Both the position numbers and the translations under genes were made by a program. Positions 55,931 through 64,000 of a stretch of 64,000 nucleotides of DNA are shown one piece after another. Positions within the stretch are counted from its first letter, which is position 1. Every line of letters starts with the position of its first letter. The notes below the pieces were generated by a model, which saw only the letters and a list, made by a program, of their open reading frames with translations, ran no database searches and was not told the DNA's origin. The DNA lies in assembly GCA_033439255.1 (NCBI GenBank), contig CM065880.1, positions 1,550,001-1,614,000 of the forward strand, in the 5' to 3' direction. The DNA is from Hericium rajendrae (lineage: Eukaryota > Basidiomycota > Agaricomycetes > Russulales > Hericiaceae).

Positions 55931-56752
55931 TGATACGCCTCAAGCTGTGTTCAGCAATGTCAGACCTCATCTCACCATCTCCCATGCAGTTCCCCTTCAC
56001 TCCCATCCAGCTTCCAGCTCCTCACCCACCAACCCCGCTCAGAGCGGTGATGTCCCTCATCTCAGGAGTTGTCAGCTACTGCAGGCCTCACCAAGGTTTC
56101 CTCAAGTTCGCTCCAGGTCGTCCTCAGCGGTTTTGGTGAGCCAATCAGGCTGCTGGCATTATGGTACCGGGTCTGTGTTGTACAGGATGCCTGGATGCCG
56201 CCTTTCGATGGTTTCGGACCATAGATGTACCATAGAGCAGCCGAGTCCGAGATCGCCCGAGACCGCCAAGGGCGAGTTTCCTACTTGTATGGTAGACAGA
56301 GTCCCAGCTTCGAATAGAACCCTCCAGTGCACCTTTCCCCCTCAGAGCTCAGACCTCAGAAGTCTCTCTCACTGTTGTTCTCATCGTTCTCTGGACTTTA
56401 GACAAGTCCGCCCTCCTTTAGGCCAGTCTGCCCGCAGCGTCGTTCGTCAGATTCAGTCATATCAGCCGCTTTTCAGTCCTTTTCTCTAGGATTAGTCCGT
56501 CGTATCAGAGACCCGTGTGTCTCGTCATTCTCCTTGTCATTCTACAGTCGTTCCTCATCCTTCCCAGCTGCTTATCACCAGATCACCTCAGACTCGCCCT
56601 TAGCGAACCGGTCGCTCCATCGTTCCTGCTGCAGTGACCCTCAGCTGCCCTCACCTCACTCCTCACTTGAGATACTTGGTCCCCTCGCACCCCCCGGTAC
56701 TCTGTTGGTTTTGGTTTTGGCTGCCGCCTCCATTCCCAGGGTCCACACATCA
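55931..56752 (+). repeat. right LTR of gag-only element
   Basis: 822 bases, same ends as the left LTR; about eleven transitions separate them. Confidence 0.9.
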
Positions 56753-57260
56753 GCGCGCGCACAGGTTGTGCACACATTTCCGATGCGTGGATGGGGGTGC
56801 TGAAAAAACGAGTGTCGCTCGAAACACGAGCGACACCCTTGATTAGTACAAAAACGTGATAAGAAACTCGTTTTTTTACTCACCTTAAGCCCATTCTCCT
56901 GCTGCTAATCCACCGCGGCCGTGTTGAAAGTTGACGGAGAACGAAAAAAATGGGAGGGAGAGAGGAAACAGAGAGGAGAAGGAGGGAGGGTGAGTGAGAA
57001 GGAGTAAGTCTCGACGCGTCAACTCGGGGCTTCAGCCACCGAATGTGCAAAGAGACAAAACAAAACGAATAAAATAGCAAAAAATACACAAGAAAGACAG
57101 GAGCTATATATGATGTATATACATAGAATACATGAGCCAGTTCTGTAATAAATGTACAGTATATCACTTAGGTAGCAGGGTTAAGATAACAAAATCTAAT
57201 ACTTAGTCTCTGGCGCGGCGCTCGGCAACGCCCGGCAGCCACGATTCTCCTGCAGTGTGC
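56753..57260 (-). other. truncated hairpin-intron module
   Basis: On the minus strand: CGGCAACGCCCGGCAGCC core (57239-57220), TTCGGTGGCTGAAGCCCCG (57045-57027), CTCTCCTCC-rich leader, ATGGGCTTAAG, donor GTGAGTAA (56883), GTACTAAT, hairpin, then the start of a minisatellite. The plus arm of the module is missing beyond about 57250. It is the fourth copy of the core described at 31735. Confidence 0.65.
56812..56836 (-). other. branch-site hairpin 15
   Basis: Perfect 10-bp stem GTGTCGCTCG / CGAGCGACAC. Sequence differs from the other stems at paired positions. Next to GTACTAAT on the minus strand. Confidence 0.88.
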
Positions 57261-57539
57261 TCGTCGTTGCCAGCACTGTTCTACAGCCATTTCCACTGCA
57301 CCGGCACATCGAGTCCTGTCGTGCTGAAGAACAGCAGGATCACTACATAATTGACCTGCGAGTGACCCGTGATGTTACGGGTACCTGACCCACAGCTCCG
57401 GATCACCTGGTGGCTGAAACCCGTGCAGATCCAGGTCAGGCATCGTGCTGTGTTGAATACCCGTGGGTTCGGATCCGGGTCACCCGCAAGTGCACTCGTG
57501 TCCATCCCTAAGTCAAATGCTTATCTTGTCAAGTATGGA

Positions 57540-57863
57540 CTACTCACCTAACTCAGTTTCATCGTTCTCAGGGTCCTCGTCCTCATCCTCGTCCGACTCA
57601 TCGGCTTGGGAGCTTTTCTTCTTGGTTGTGCAGTATGTAGTCTTGTTTCCATCTAGATCAATTTCGACCACTTTGTTCGACTCATTTGCTATGCGCTCAT
57701 TGTCTTCTTCCTCTGTAGTAATGCTCGGCTGACAAGCCCTACGGGCTGAACTGTTGGCTGTCGTCGAGTTTGTCAACTGCGAAGCAGCAGCATTCGTCTT
57801 AGTGTGCTTCATGGAGGCCTGAGGATGAGCAGTGGAGGTCGAAGGTGCCTTGCGCTTGACCAT
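57540..57863 (-). pseudogene. hAT transposase, N-terminal exon
   Basis: 107 codons from MVKRKAPSTSTAHPQ, with a Ser/Thr-rich start, a region EVIDLDGNKTTYC-like (VEIDLDGNKTTYC) and an acidic stretch (ESDEDEDEDPENDETEL), then a splice donor GTGAGT at 57546-57541. This layout suits the disordered N-terminus of fungal hAT transposases. The exons that should follow are absent; the inner segment begins 30 bases away. Confidence 0.6.
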
Positions 57864-58160
57864 GTTTCGAGAGCAAATTGGGATTGGTGCTGGGGAAGGC
57901 TTGGGATAGGTAGGCTGGAGCAGGATGATGCAGATGTGCAGAAGGGGTCATCATTTATATATTCACAGCAAGTGGCACATTGTGGCTACAGGTATGGTAT
58001 TGAACATGAGTGGACTGGTGACAATGCGACAGCACGGGCAAAGCTCAAGCAAGCCACTATTGTGGCTAATAGTACTGTGCATGGACCTGTGGCAAGTCCA
58101 CAATGATGTGAGACATTGTGTGTGGCACGAGATACAGAATAAAGCATGTGACATGAGATA
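57864..58160. other. 5-prime flank of the hAT transposase
   Basis: Unique sequence upstream of the hAT start codon on the minus strand. Likely holds its promoter, but no TATA box is clear. Confidence 0.35.
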
Positions 58161-58302
58161 TATAAAAAAAGCGTGTGGACCCGTGGGTACCTCAGGTATG
58201 GGTATGGGTTTACGAAGGGTCAGAGCAAGCTGACCCGTACCCGTACCCACATAACCCATACCCATGACCCGGGCGGGTTATCCATACCCATGCACTTCAC
58301 TA

Positions 58303-59060
58303 AATACACATAAGTTTTACTTGTCAAGCATTAAACACATTTATATAAATTAAAACACAAGAAAAAACAAAATGGCCAGAGGTGGAATTGAACCTGAGCA
58401 AACACCTTAACAGCCGTTAAGGCATTGCTTACATAAGCAAAACTCAGTTTTGAAGTGCAACATCCCCTGCTAGCCTTTTCTTCAGACAGTTGTTGAAGCC
58501 AGTGGTCCCTCTACCAGTGGCTGTAACACTTTCAGACTACTTCTCCTCCCTTCGATGTGGGTGGGTGGAGAGGATGTCTACCCGATGGCTGTAGTGGTCG
58601 TCCTGTATGTATCTCACTTGCTGATGTGGCAGACTAATTTCATTTTAGCTCTATCAATACTGCACCAATGAAGGTGGATGAGGGCTCATTGAAAGCAGAT
58701 TTGTAGCTGCTTTTAGATGATATCTTGTGAGTCATAATAGCATCACTGGTAACCAAGATATAGGGGTATGACTGATTGATGATATGGCAGATATACTGGA
58801 TCATATCTTCACTTTCTGTGGTCTGATTTTTGCATTCTAAATTGCTTTGCAAAGCTGCTATATAGTATGTTCCAACCCAGATTACTGCTTGTTGATTGAT
58901 TCATTTGTTGCAGAGCTATGAGACAGTCATTGTTTACAGTAGGCTAACTCTTGGATGCATGTTTTGATTATGTAAGCAGGTGCTAATACTTCATTCAGCT
59001 GCATAAGGTCCTGTGGGATCACATCACTGAGAGTCTCAGAACCCAGTGCCACTGATAAAT
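58303..59060 (+). repeat. large inverted repeat, arm A part 3
   Basis: Reverse complement of about 61037-61783 with a few percent differences. It completes arm A (45827-46125, 49218-49398, 58303-59060). Confidence 0.9.
58360..58440 (-). other. tRNA-like B-box in inverted repeat arm A
   Basis: On the minus strand GGTTCAATTCC matches the pol III B-box, preceded by CTTAACGGCTGTTAAGG and followed by CTGGCCATTTTG. It looks like the 3-prime half of a tRNA or tRNA-derived SINE. A full cloverleaf is not evident. Confidence 0.4.
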
Positions 59061-59159
59061 TGCATTTTTGGCTCATTTAAGTAATAAACAGTATCTAACT
59101 TTGTTTGCTGTATATCTCTTTACTGGCTCTGTCTTTCTGTAAGCAGTAAATTGTATTGG

Positions 59160-60340
59160 AGACTGGTTTTCTGATAGATCCAGACAAACTTGAGAACAAG
59201 TGAATCGGCAGAGAACTGATCAGTTTAGCTAGAATTCAAACATTTTAGGGGGAGAAACAAAGAAATGCTTTGCATTCTGCGAGTTCTTAACCAATCCAGA
59301 CACATGAAATATGGCTGGAAAGCTATAAATAAGTGGATCTATACGCACTTGAGAACAAGTAAATCGGAGGAGAATTGACTAAGTTAGCTCAAGTTCAAAT
59401 ATTGCAGGGGGGAAATGTAGGAATTCATTGCACTCTGTGAGTTCTGCATGGATCAGGATGCAAAAAATACTATCAGAAAGTGATAAATGAGTAGATCCAG
59501 ACACATTTGAGAACAGGTGAAGTGGATGAGAACTGATCAAGTTACATTAAATCTAGTGTAAATAAAAGTCCGGCCAGACCTGGAGTTGAACCTGCAAACT
59601 CTAATGAGTGTTAAGAGATAGGTCACATGGTGTGCACCTTAACGGCCGTTAAGGCGCACACCATGTGACCTACCTCTTAACGGCTGTTAACAGGTAGATC
59701 ACATGATTATCTAACATTGTTTGCTGTATATCTTTTTACTAGCTCTATCTCTTTGTAAGTAGTAAATTGTTTTGAAGACTGGCTTTCTAATAGATCCAGA
59801 TGCACTTGAGAACAAGTAAATTGGTGGAGAATTGACCAAGTTAGCTAGGATTCAAACATTTTAGGGGGAAAAACAAAGAAATGCTTCGCATTCTGCGAGT
59901 TCTTGACCACTCTAGACGCATGAGGTATGGCTAGAAAGCGATAAATAAGTAGATTTAGACGCACTTGAGAATGAGTAAATCGGTGAAGAATTGGCCAAGT
60001 TAGCTAAGATTCAAACATTTTAGAGGGGAAAACAAAGAAATGCTTCACATTCTACGAGTTCTTAACCAATCCAGATGCATGAAGAATGGCTGGAAAGTTA
60101 TAAATGAGTAGATTTAGATGCACTTGAGAACAAGTAAATCGGTTGAGAATTGACTAAGGTAGCTTAAATTCAAGTATTGTAGGGGGAAATGTAGGAATTC
60201 ATTGCACTCTGTGAGTTCTGCACAGATCAGGATGCAAGAAATACTGCCAGAAAGCGATAAATGAGTAGATCCAGATGCATTTGAGAACAGGTGAATTGGT
60301 TGAGAACTGATCAAGTTACATTAAATCTAGTGTAAATAAA
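59160..60340. repeat. 159-bp tandem repeat, seven units
   Basis: CACTTGAGAACAAGTAAATC (with changes) recurs near 59187, 59346, 59506, then 59802, 59960, 60118 and 60276. Spacing is 158-160 bases within two blocks of three and four units, separated by a segment with TTAACGGCCGTTAAGGCGCA palindromes at 59640-59700. Confidence 0.85.
59567..59606 (-). other. tRNA-like B-box, loop copy 1
   Basis: On the minus strand GAGTTTGCAGGTTCAACTCC, a B-box with CCAGGTCTGGCCGG after it. The same block is at 60339-60378. Confidence 0.4.
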
Positions 60341-60430
60341 AGTCCGGCCAGACCTGGAGTTGAACCTGCAAACTCATCAGATCAGTGATCTTGCAATTAG
60401 ATAAGCTGACTGCCAAATGGGGGTAGTGGT
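60339..60430 (-). other. tRNA-like segment, loop copy 2
   Basis: On the minus strand TCAGCTTATCTAATTGCAAG (A-box-like) is followed at the right distance by GGTTCAACTCC (B-box) and GGTCTGGCC. Probably a tRNA-derived SINE head or a decayed tRNA. The anticodon arm is not convincing enough to name. Confidence 0.45.
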
Positions 60431-60499
60431 CGTTTTGGTGTCGTTTTCGATAGGAAAACCCGGTATAGAGTAAATGATTCTAAGGAATCGTAACTTGTA

Positions 60500-60745
60500 A
60501 GTTTTTCAGATGTAGATATTTCAGTATAGCAGTACAACAGCTACAGTAGCTAGTATAAGCTCTAGTAGATATGCCATCTATAGATCACTACAGATAGCTA
60601 CAGATGGCTACAGATGGCTACCTGTAGTTTTAATAGAGACTCACCTATCAACAGATGCTACAGAAAATATATGATCTATTATAGCTACTGTAGACCATAT
60701 TTTCTACTGTAGGCTAAAGTAGTGTAGACACTTTTTCCAGATGAA
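60500..60745. repeat. CTACAGTAGCTAC palindromic tract
   Basis: Short palindromes TAGCTACAG, GATGGCTACAG and CTACTGTAG, ending CTTTTTCCAGATG. Same class as 830-1012 and perhaps an end of a CATCTG-type element. Confidence 0.5.
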
Positions 60746-61036
60746 GTAGAGTCAGTAAAGATGAAACTCATAAGTAATGCAAGATATGCTCACCTCAGTC
60801 TGTGATGTGAAAGACTGAAGTATCTGAGTGAATGAGGAAGCTCTTATATAGTACTGAGGGCTCAGCATCAGTCAGCTCACTAAGGTATCAGTAAGCATAT
60901 GTTAGAGCGTATTACTAACCTGTACAGTAAGGCTATGTAAATGTTTTATGTGATTCTGCAATCACTAAAGTCCAGATCGTTCCAGATCTTTTCATAATTG
61001 TTGTCATCAAGACTAGTGTCATCAACCAATTTCAAC

Positions 61037-62246
61037 ATTTATCAGTGGCACTGGGTCCTGAGACTCTCAGTGATGTGATCCCACAGGACCTTATGCAGCT
61101 GAATAAAGTATTAGTGCCTGCTTATATAAGCAAAACATGCATCCAGGAGCTAGCTTACTGTAAACAATGACTGTTTCATAGCTCTGCAACAAATGAATCA
61201 ATCAACAAGCAGTAATTTGAGTTGGAACACACTATACAGCAGCTTTGTAAAGCAATTTAGAATGCAAAAATCAGACCACAGAAAGTGAAGATATGATCTA
61301 GTATATCTGCCACATCATCAATCAGTCATACCTCTATATCTTGGTAACCAGTGATGTATCATCTAAAAGCAGCTACAAATCTGCTTTCAATGAGCCCTCA
61401 TTCACCTTCATTGGTGCAGTATTGATAGAGCTAAAATGAAATTAGTCTGCCACATCAGCAAGTGAGATACATACAGGACAACCACTATAGCCATCGGATA
61501 GACATCCTCTCCACCCACCCACATTGAGGGGAGAAGAAGTAGTCTGAAAGTGTTACAGCCACTGGTAGAGGGATCACTGGTTTCAACAACTGTCTGAAGA
61601 AAAGGCTAGCAGGGAGATGTTGCACTTCAAAACCGAGTTTTGCTTATGTAAGCAATGCCTTAACGGCTATTAAGGTGTTTGCTCAGGTTCAATTCCATCT
61701 CTGGCCATTTTTTTTTCTTGTGTTTTAATTTATAATAAATGTGTTTAATGCTTGACAGGTGAAACTTATGTATATTGATATATTACATGTAGAATCAACT
61801 TTTACACTCAAAAACATTGAATTAAATGTTTAAAAAAATCAAATTTGTATATCCAAAAAAAGAGTTTTCTTTGTACTAAGCTTTCAACCAATGATGCTAT
61901 GACTCTGATAATAGTGTTATGTAGTATATATAACTTAACAGTATAGCAGCATATGTGAGCATAGATGTGTAGCCATCTCAAAAATGTAAAATCTACATAG
62001 CTGCCAGCTAATGCTATGCCTAGTTTCATAGTGCTATAGCTGCTATGTAATTGGACCACAATTTATAATCAATCTGACCAGTGAGACTTTACTCATTTAT
62101 GCACTGTTCTAAATATAACTAACAATTGAAAAAAAAAATCATCTTGCTATGTGAAGCATCACCCCTCTTCCTCCAAGTTAAATATAACTAATAAAAAAAA
62201 AGGAATCGTCTTGCCGTGTGAAGCATCGGTTCATTTTCCCCAAGTA
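61037..62246 (-). repeat. large inverted repeat, arm B (uninterrupted)
   Basis: Contiguous 1.2-kb mirror of arm A. It preserves the unoccupied target sites of the hAT element (near 61776-61783) and of the CATCTG element (near 61975-61979). Confidence 0.9.
61640..61716 (+). other. tRNA-like B-box with T-run in arm B
   Basis: GGTTCAATTCC at 61686-61696 followed by CTGGCCATTTTTTTTT, a possible pol III terminator. Counterpart of 58360-58440. Confidence 0.4.
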
Positions 62247-62259
62247 GCTTTGCTGTCCA

Positions 62260-63340
62260 AGGTGCATGTTTTTTCTTCTGACTCCTTTAAAACTGAGCTT
62301 ACTGTACAAAGGCAAAGGACAACTTACCTCTGACAACTCCAACAATGATGAGGAGGAAGAGAACAGCAACAAGGACAAGGATAAGAAGTCAGACAACTGC
62401 TCTGATGATGATGAGGACAGTTCAGAGGAAGAGGTAGAGGATAAGCAAGGCAAAGGCAAGGTCCCTGTCAAACATGGGCAATCAGGCTTCTTGAGCATAA
62501 AGGTATGTTTATAACTGTCATTTTTTGATGAACAAGCATCTAACAAAGTTCTTCATCTTCCTGCATCAAAGCCTGTATGCATCCAAGAGGGTGCAAGATG
62601 TAAAGAAAAGTAAGCCTTGTCTACATACATAAGACATCACTAATATTTGTCTTAGGATATCAAAGAAGAGTTCTGCTGCTTTAGATGGAGAGGGGCTTCT
62701 CAAGGTCAAAGGCATGTGGACAATGAAGAAGATTACCAGAGAATTTGGTGCAACAGCCAAAGCACTCACTGTTGAAGCTCGTCACCTGCTCTGGATCATT
62801 ATCAGCACCAAGAATGGTTTTCTCACAGTTGACAATAGATACAGTTTGAGTTGGAAGATGGTCATACAGGCTGGAAAGGATCACAAGTGTACTCTTCAGC
62901 TCAAAGTTGATCAACTCAGAAAGCTTAGAGATTTAGAGGAGGAAGCTTAGCTAAAAGTTGACGTGCTTTTTAACTACATGAGTACAGTTGATCTTCAATA
63001 ACATTTTCTGTTTAAAATATTATTTTAGGTGTACAGCGGTGCAACACAAGTGCACAGTCAAATCAAGATGCAAGCTAGAGAGGTTTGTGACAAGTTTTAT
63101 GACCTAAATCAACTACGTCAAGCCACCGATAAAAAGACAGTAAGAGACTGGGTTGATTAGCTGTTGGGCATGATGGACAGCTATCCTGTGTTCACTTTTG
63201 ACTCTGTAAAAGTGAAAGTAAGTCCTTATCTTGTTCTTCCCTATGTTGAAGCTGATTTGGTTTTCAAGGAGAAAGTATACGATGAGGATCTGATTATGGG
63301 ATTAGAACCTATCAAGCAAATCATTGTTAATCAATAATTC
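62260..63340 (+). pseudogene. unrecognised acidic gene, decayed
   Basis: Several plus-strand segments look coding. One encodes NDEEEENSNKDKDKKSDN and SSEEEVEDKQGKGK (about 62330-62500, donor GTATGT at 62510). The next, about 62660-62950, encodes KSSAALDGEGLLKVKGM then MKKITREFGATAKALTVEARHLLWIII and ends in a stop. A third, about 63030-63210, encodes VYSGATQVHSQIKMQAREV and FYDLNQLRQATDKKTVRDW, then a TAG in place of a sense codon, then MDSYPVFTFDSVKVK. Frames differ and stops intervene, so it is probably a pseudogene of an intron-rich gene. I do not recognise the family. It may have been carried by one of the neighbouring elements. Confidence 0.5.
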
Positions 63341-63676
63341 ACTAGCAAGGGTGACACAATTCGATCAAACACATCAAAATGGTTCAATGAGCTCTTACTT
63401 TTACTATTTGCCCTGGTGATCACATGCATAAGCCATCCTTTAAACTGTGAATCAAAGCTAATAGTTGTTTATTTTAGGTTGAAAATTGTGTGGTGAAGTA
63501 AATTGACAGTTTATAAGGATCCAGCAAGTGACCTACAAGCTAACAACAGCTGACTGGCCGATCTTGATGCATGTTCTCTCAGGCATCTATTATTATGTAT
63601 ATTCAGTATATTTAGAAAGTTCTCCTGCCTATGTGGAGCTGAAGATATATCACAGGCAAAAATAGACAATTCTGTA
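63341..63676. other. no gene seen
   Basis: AT-rich sequence between the decayed acidic gene and the partial host gene. It probably holds the 3-prime untranslated regions of both. Confidence 0.5.
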
Positions 63677-64000
63677 TTACTTCCGCATCAATTTTTTGCG
63701 AAGCTCGGCACCTTTTAATTTGGCATGCAAGTAGTCCAGACGATGCTCATAGCGGGCAAGCACCTCTGCTCGGCGCCTTTGAATATCAGTCATTGCTCCC
63801 AAGCTCATAAAATCGTCGTCACGTCCTGCCAAAGCTGTTCGGTTTTCTGTCATAACAGACCCAGCCCTGGTGCCAGTTGAAACTGACGCGATATATGCTC
63901 CTAAGGAATGTGTCTCAGCCGTGTCCTCCCTGCCATCTGTCTCTGCGACTGTTGACAGAACTAGGTGACTGGGATGGGGCGATAAATTGATACTAGAGCT
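63677..64000 (-). CDS. C-terminal end of an unrecognised host gene (runs off the window)
   Basis: On the minus strand one frame is open from the right edge of the window to a TAA at 63679-63677, giving the last 107 residues of a protein whose start is outside. It reads SSSINLSPHPSHLVLSTVAE, then ETDGREDTAETHSLGAYIAS, a TENRTALAGRDDDF stretch, and ends in a charged, probably helical tail (TDIQRRRAEVLARYEHRLDY followed by LHAKLKGAELRKKLMRK). Codon use and base composition look ordinary, unlike the AT-rich or GC-rich repeats on its left, so it is the best candidate for a resident host gene. Family not recognised; an intron within the segment is not needed. Confidence 0.65.
   Translation of the reverse strand, partial: SSSINLSPHPSHLVLSTVAETDGREDTAETHSLGAYIASVSTGTRAGSVMTENRTALAGRDDDFMSLGAMTDIQRRRAEVLARYEHRLDYLHAKLKGAELRKKLMRK

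Larger units (their letters stand above)
51547..56752 (+). mobile_element. gag-only LTR retrotransposon, non-autonomous
   Basis: Two 822-base LTRs (51547-52368, 55931-56752), each TGATACGCC...ACACATCA, flank 3.56 kb with one gag gene and no recognisable protease, reverse transcriptase or integrase. A purine-rich tract (GGGGGGAGAA) precedes the right LTR. The LTRs differ at about eleven sites, all transitions, near 1.3 percent, so it is older than the gypsy pair but still young. No clear target duplication (TGTGC against GCGCG). Mobility would have to come from another element. Confidence 0.88.
50496..57510. mobile_element. possible inner hAT-type non-autonomous element
   Basis: TAGGGATGGACACGAGT at 50496 and its reverse complement ending at 57510 form a 17-bp inverted pair. 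Both ends contain a related GACCCACAG..C.GGATCACC block. No 8-bp target duplication is seen (TACTATAC against AGTCAAAT), so this may be a rearranged or composite segment. It sits exactly where the transposase core of the outer hAT should be. Confidence 0.45.
49399..58302 (-). mobile_element. 8.9-kb hAT transposon, core lost and refilled
   Basis: Ends TAGTGAATAGCATGGGTA and, reversed, TAGTGAAGTGCATGGGTA. The 8-bp target duplication AATACACA lies at 49391-49398 and 58303-58310, the length typical of hAT elements. The empty site exists in the inverted repeat arm B near 61776-61783 (AATATACA). N-terminal and C-terminal transposase pieces remain at the two sides. Between them lie a minisatellite, a gag-only LTR element and a hairpin module, bounded by another pair of hAT-like ends. 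Subterminal DNA is rich in GGGTACCC and ACCCATACCC words. Confidence 0.88.
59061..61036. repeat. loop of the large inverted repeat
   Basis: About 2 kb between the arms, made of a 159-bp tandem repeat, tRNA-like segments and a CTACAGTAGC tract. No protein gene is visible. Confidence 0.7.

Noticed and set aside
20569-56836. Hairpins as Helitron 3-prime ends
   Set aside because: They are not followed by a CTRR terminus at a constant distance and always sit beside a branch site and donor instead.
50496-57510. Complete inner hAT element
   Set aside because: The inverted ends are convincing but the 8 bases on either side do not match, so it may be a rearrangement.
61640-61716. Functional tRNA gene
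   Set aside because: A B-box and T-run are present, but no acceptor stem pairs and the D-arm region is not tRNA-like.

Overview
The window reads as nuclear DNA of a basidiomycete fungus, most likely an Agaricomycete (mushroom-forming). The reasons are 45-110 bp introns with GTRNGT donors and TACTAAC-type branch sites, a Plavaka-type transposase, a protein resembling the fungal DUF6532 family, hAT transposase exons, and chromodomain Ty3/gypsy elements typical of that class. Almost no ordinary host gene is present. The one that looks like normal host coding sequence is the C-terminal end of an unrecognised gene running off the right edge (63677-64000, minus). The rest is a deeply nested block of mobile DNA.

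Layout. 1-2693: hairpin, minisatellite, a 102-bp tandem repeat and a 401-bp MITE in TCAGA-rich DNA. 2694-19481: a composite DNA transposon with perfect 34-bp inverted ends. It carries a Plavaka transposase (minus) and a divergent 13-exon cargo gene (plus), and a Ty3/gypsy element sits in the last exon of the cargo gene. 19482-23231: decayed relatives of the same kind. 23232-27740 and 28572-35420: two related non-autonomous elements, the second holding a nested 3-kb element (29781-32810) and a MITE. 35754-42839: a second Ty3/gypsy element, inverted relative to the first, which looks whole. 42913-49217: two more 3-kb non-autonomous elements. 49399-58302: a hAT element with an 8-bp target duplication whose transposase core is gone and which has been filled by a minisatellite, a gag-only LTR element and another module. 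45827-62246: the arms of a large inverted repeat. Arm A was split by two transposons; arm B keeps the matching empty sites. 62260-63340: remains of an unknown acidic gene.

How it fits together. The long TCTGA/TCAGA and AGCTATG tracts are not free satellites: they are the subterminal regions of transposons with CATCAG or CATCTG ends. Eight of these elements, including the Plavaka composite, show a matching 2-bp target duplication. The non-autonomous members share one internal design: a divergent promoter core with a short first exon on each side, then a GTAAGT donor, a CTAAY branch site and, directly after the branch site, a palindromic hairpin. Fourteen such hairpins are listed here, in both orientations, with stem sequences that change in a paired way. 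The downstream exon space is filled by GC-rich minisatellites, some of which share the GAGAACGAGCC / GGCTCGTTCTCG motif with the coding minisatellite of the cargo gene. This family of hairpin-intron modules is the best candidate for an undescribed system in the window.
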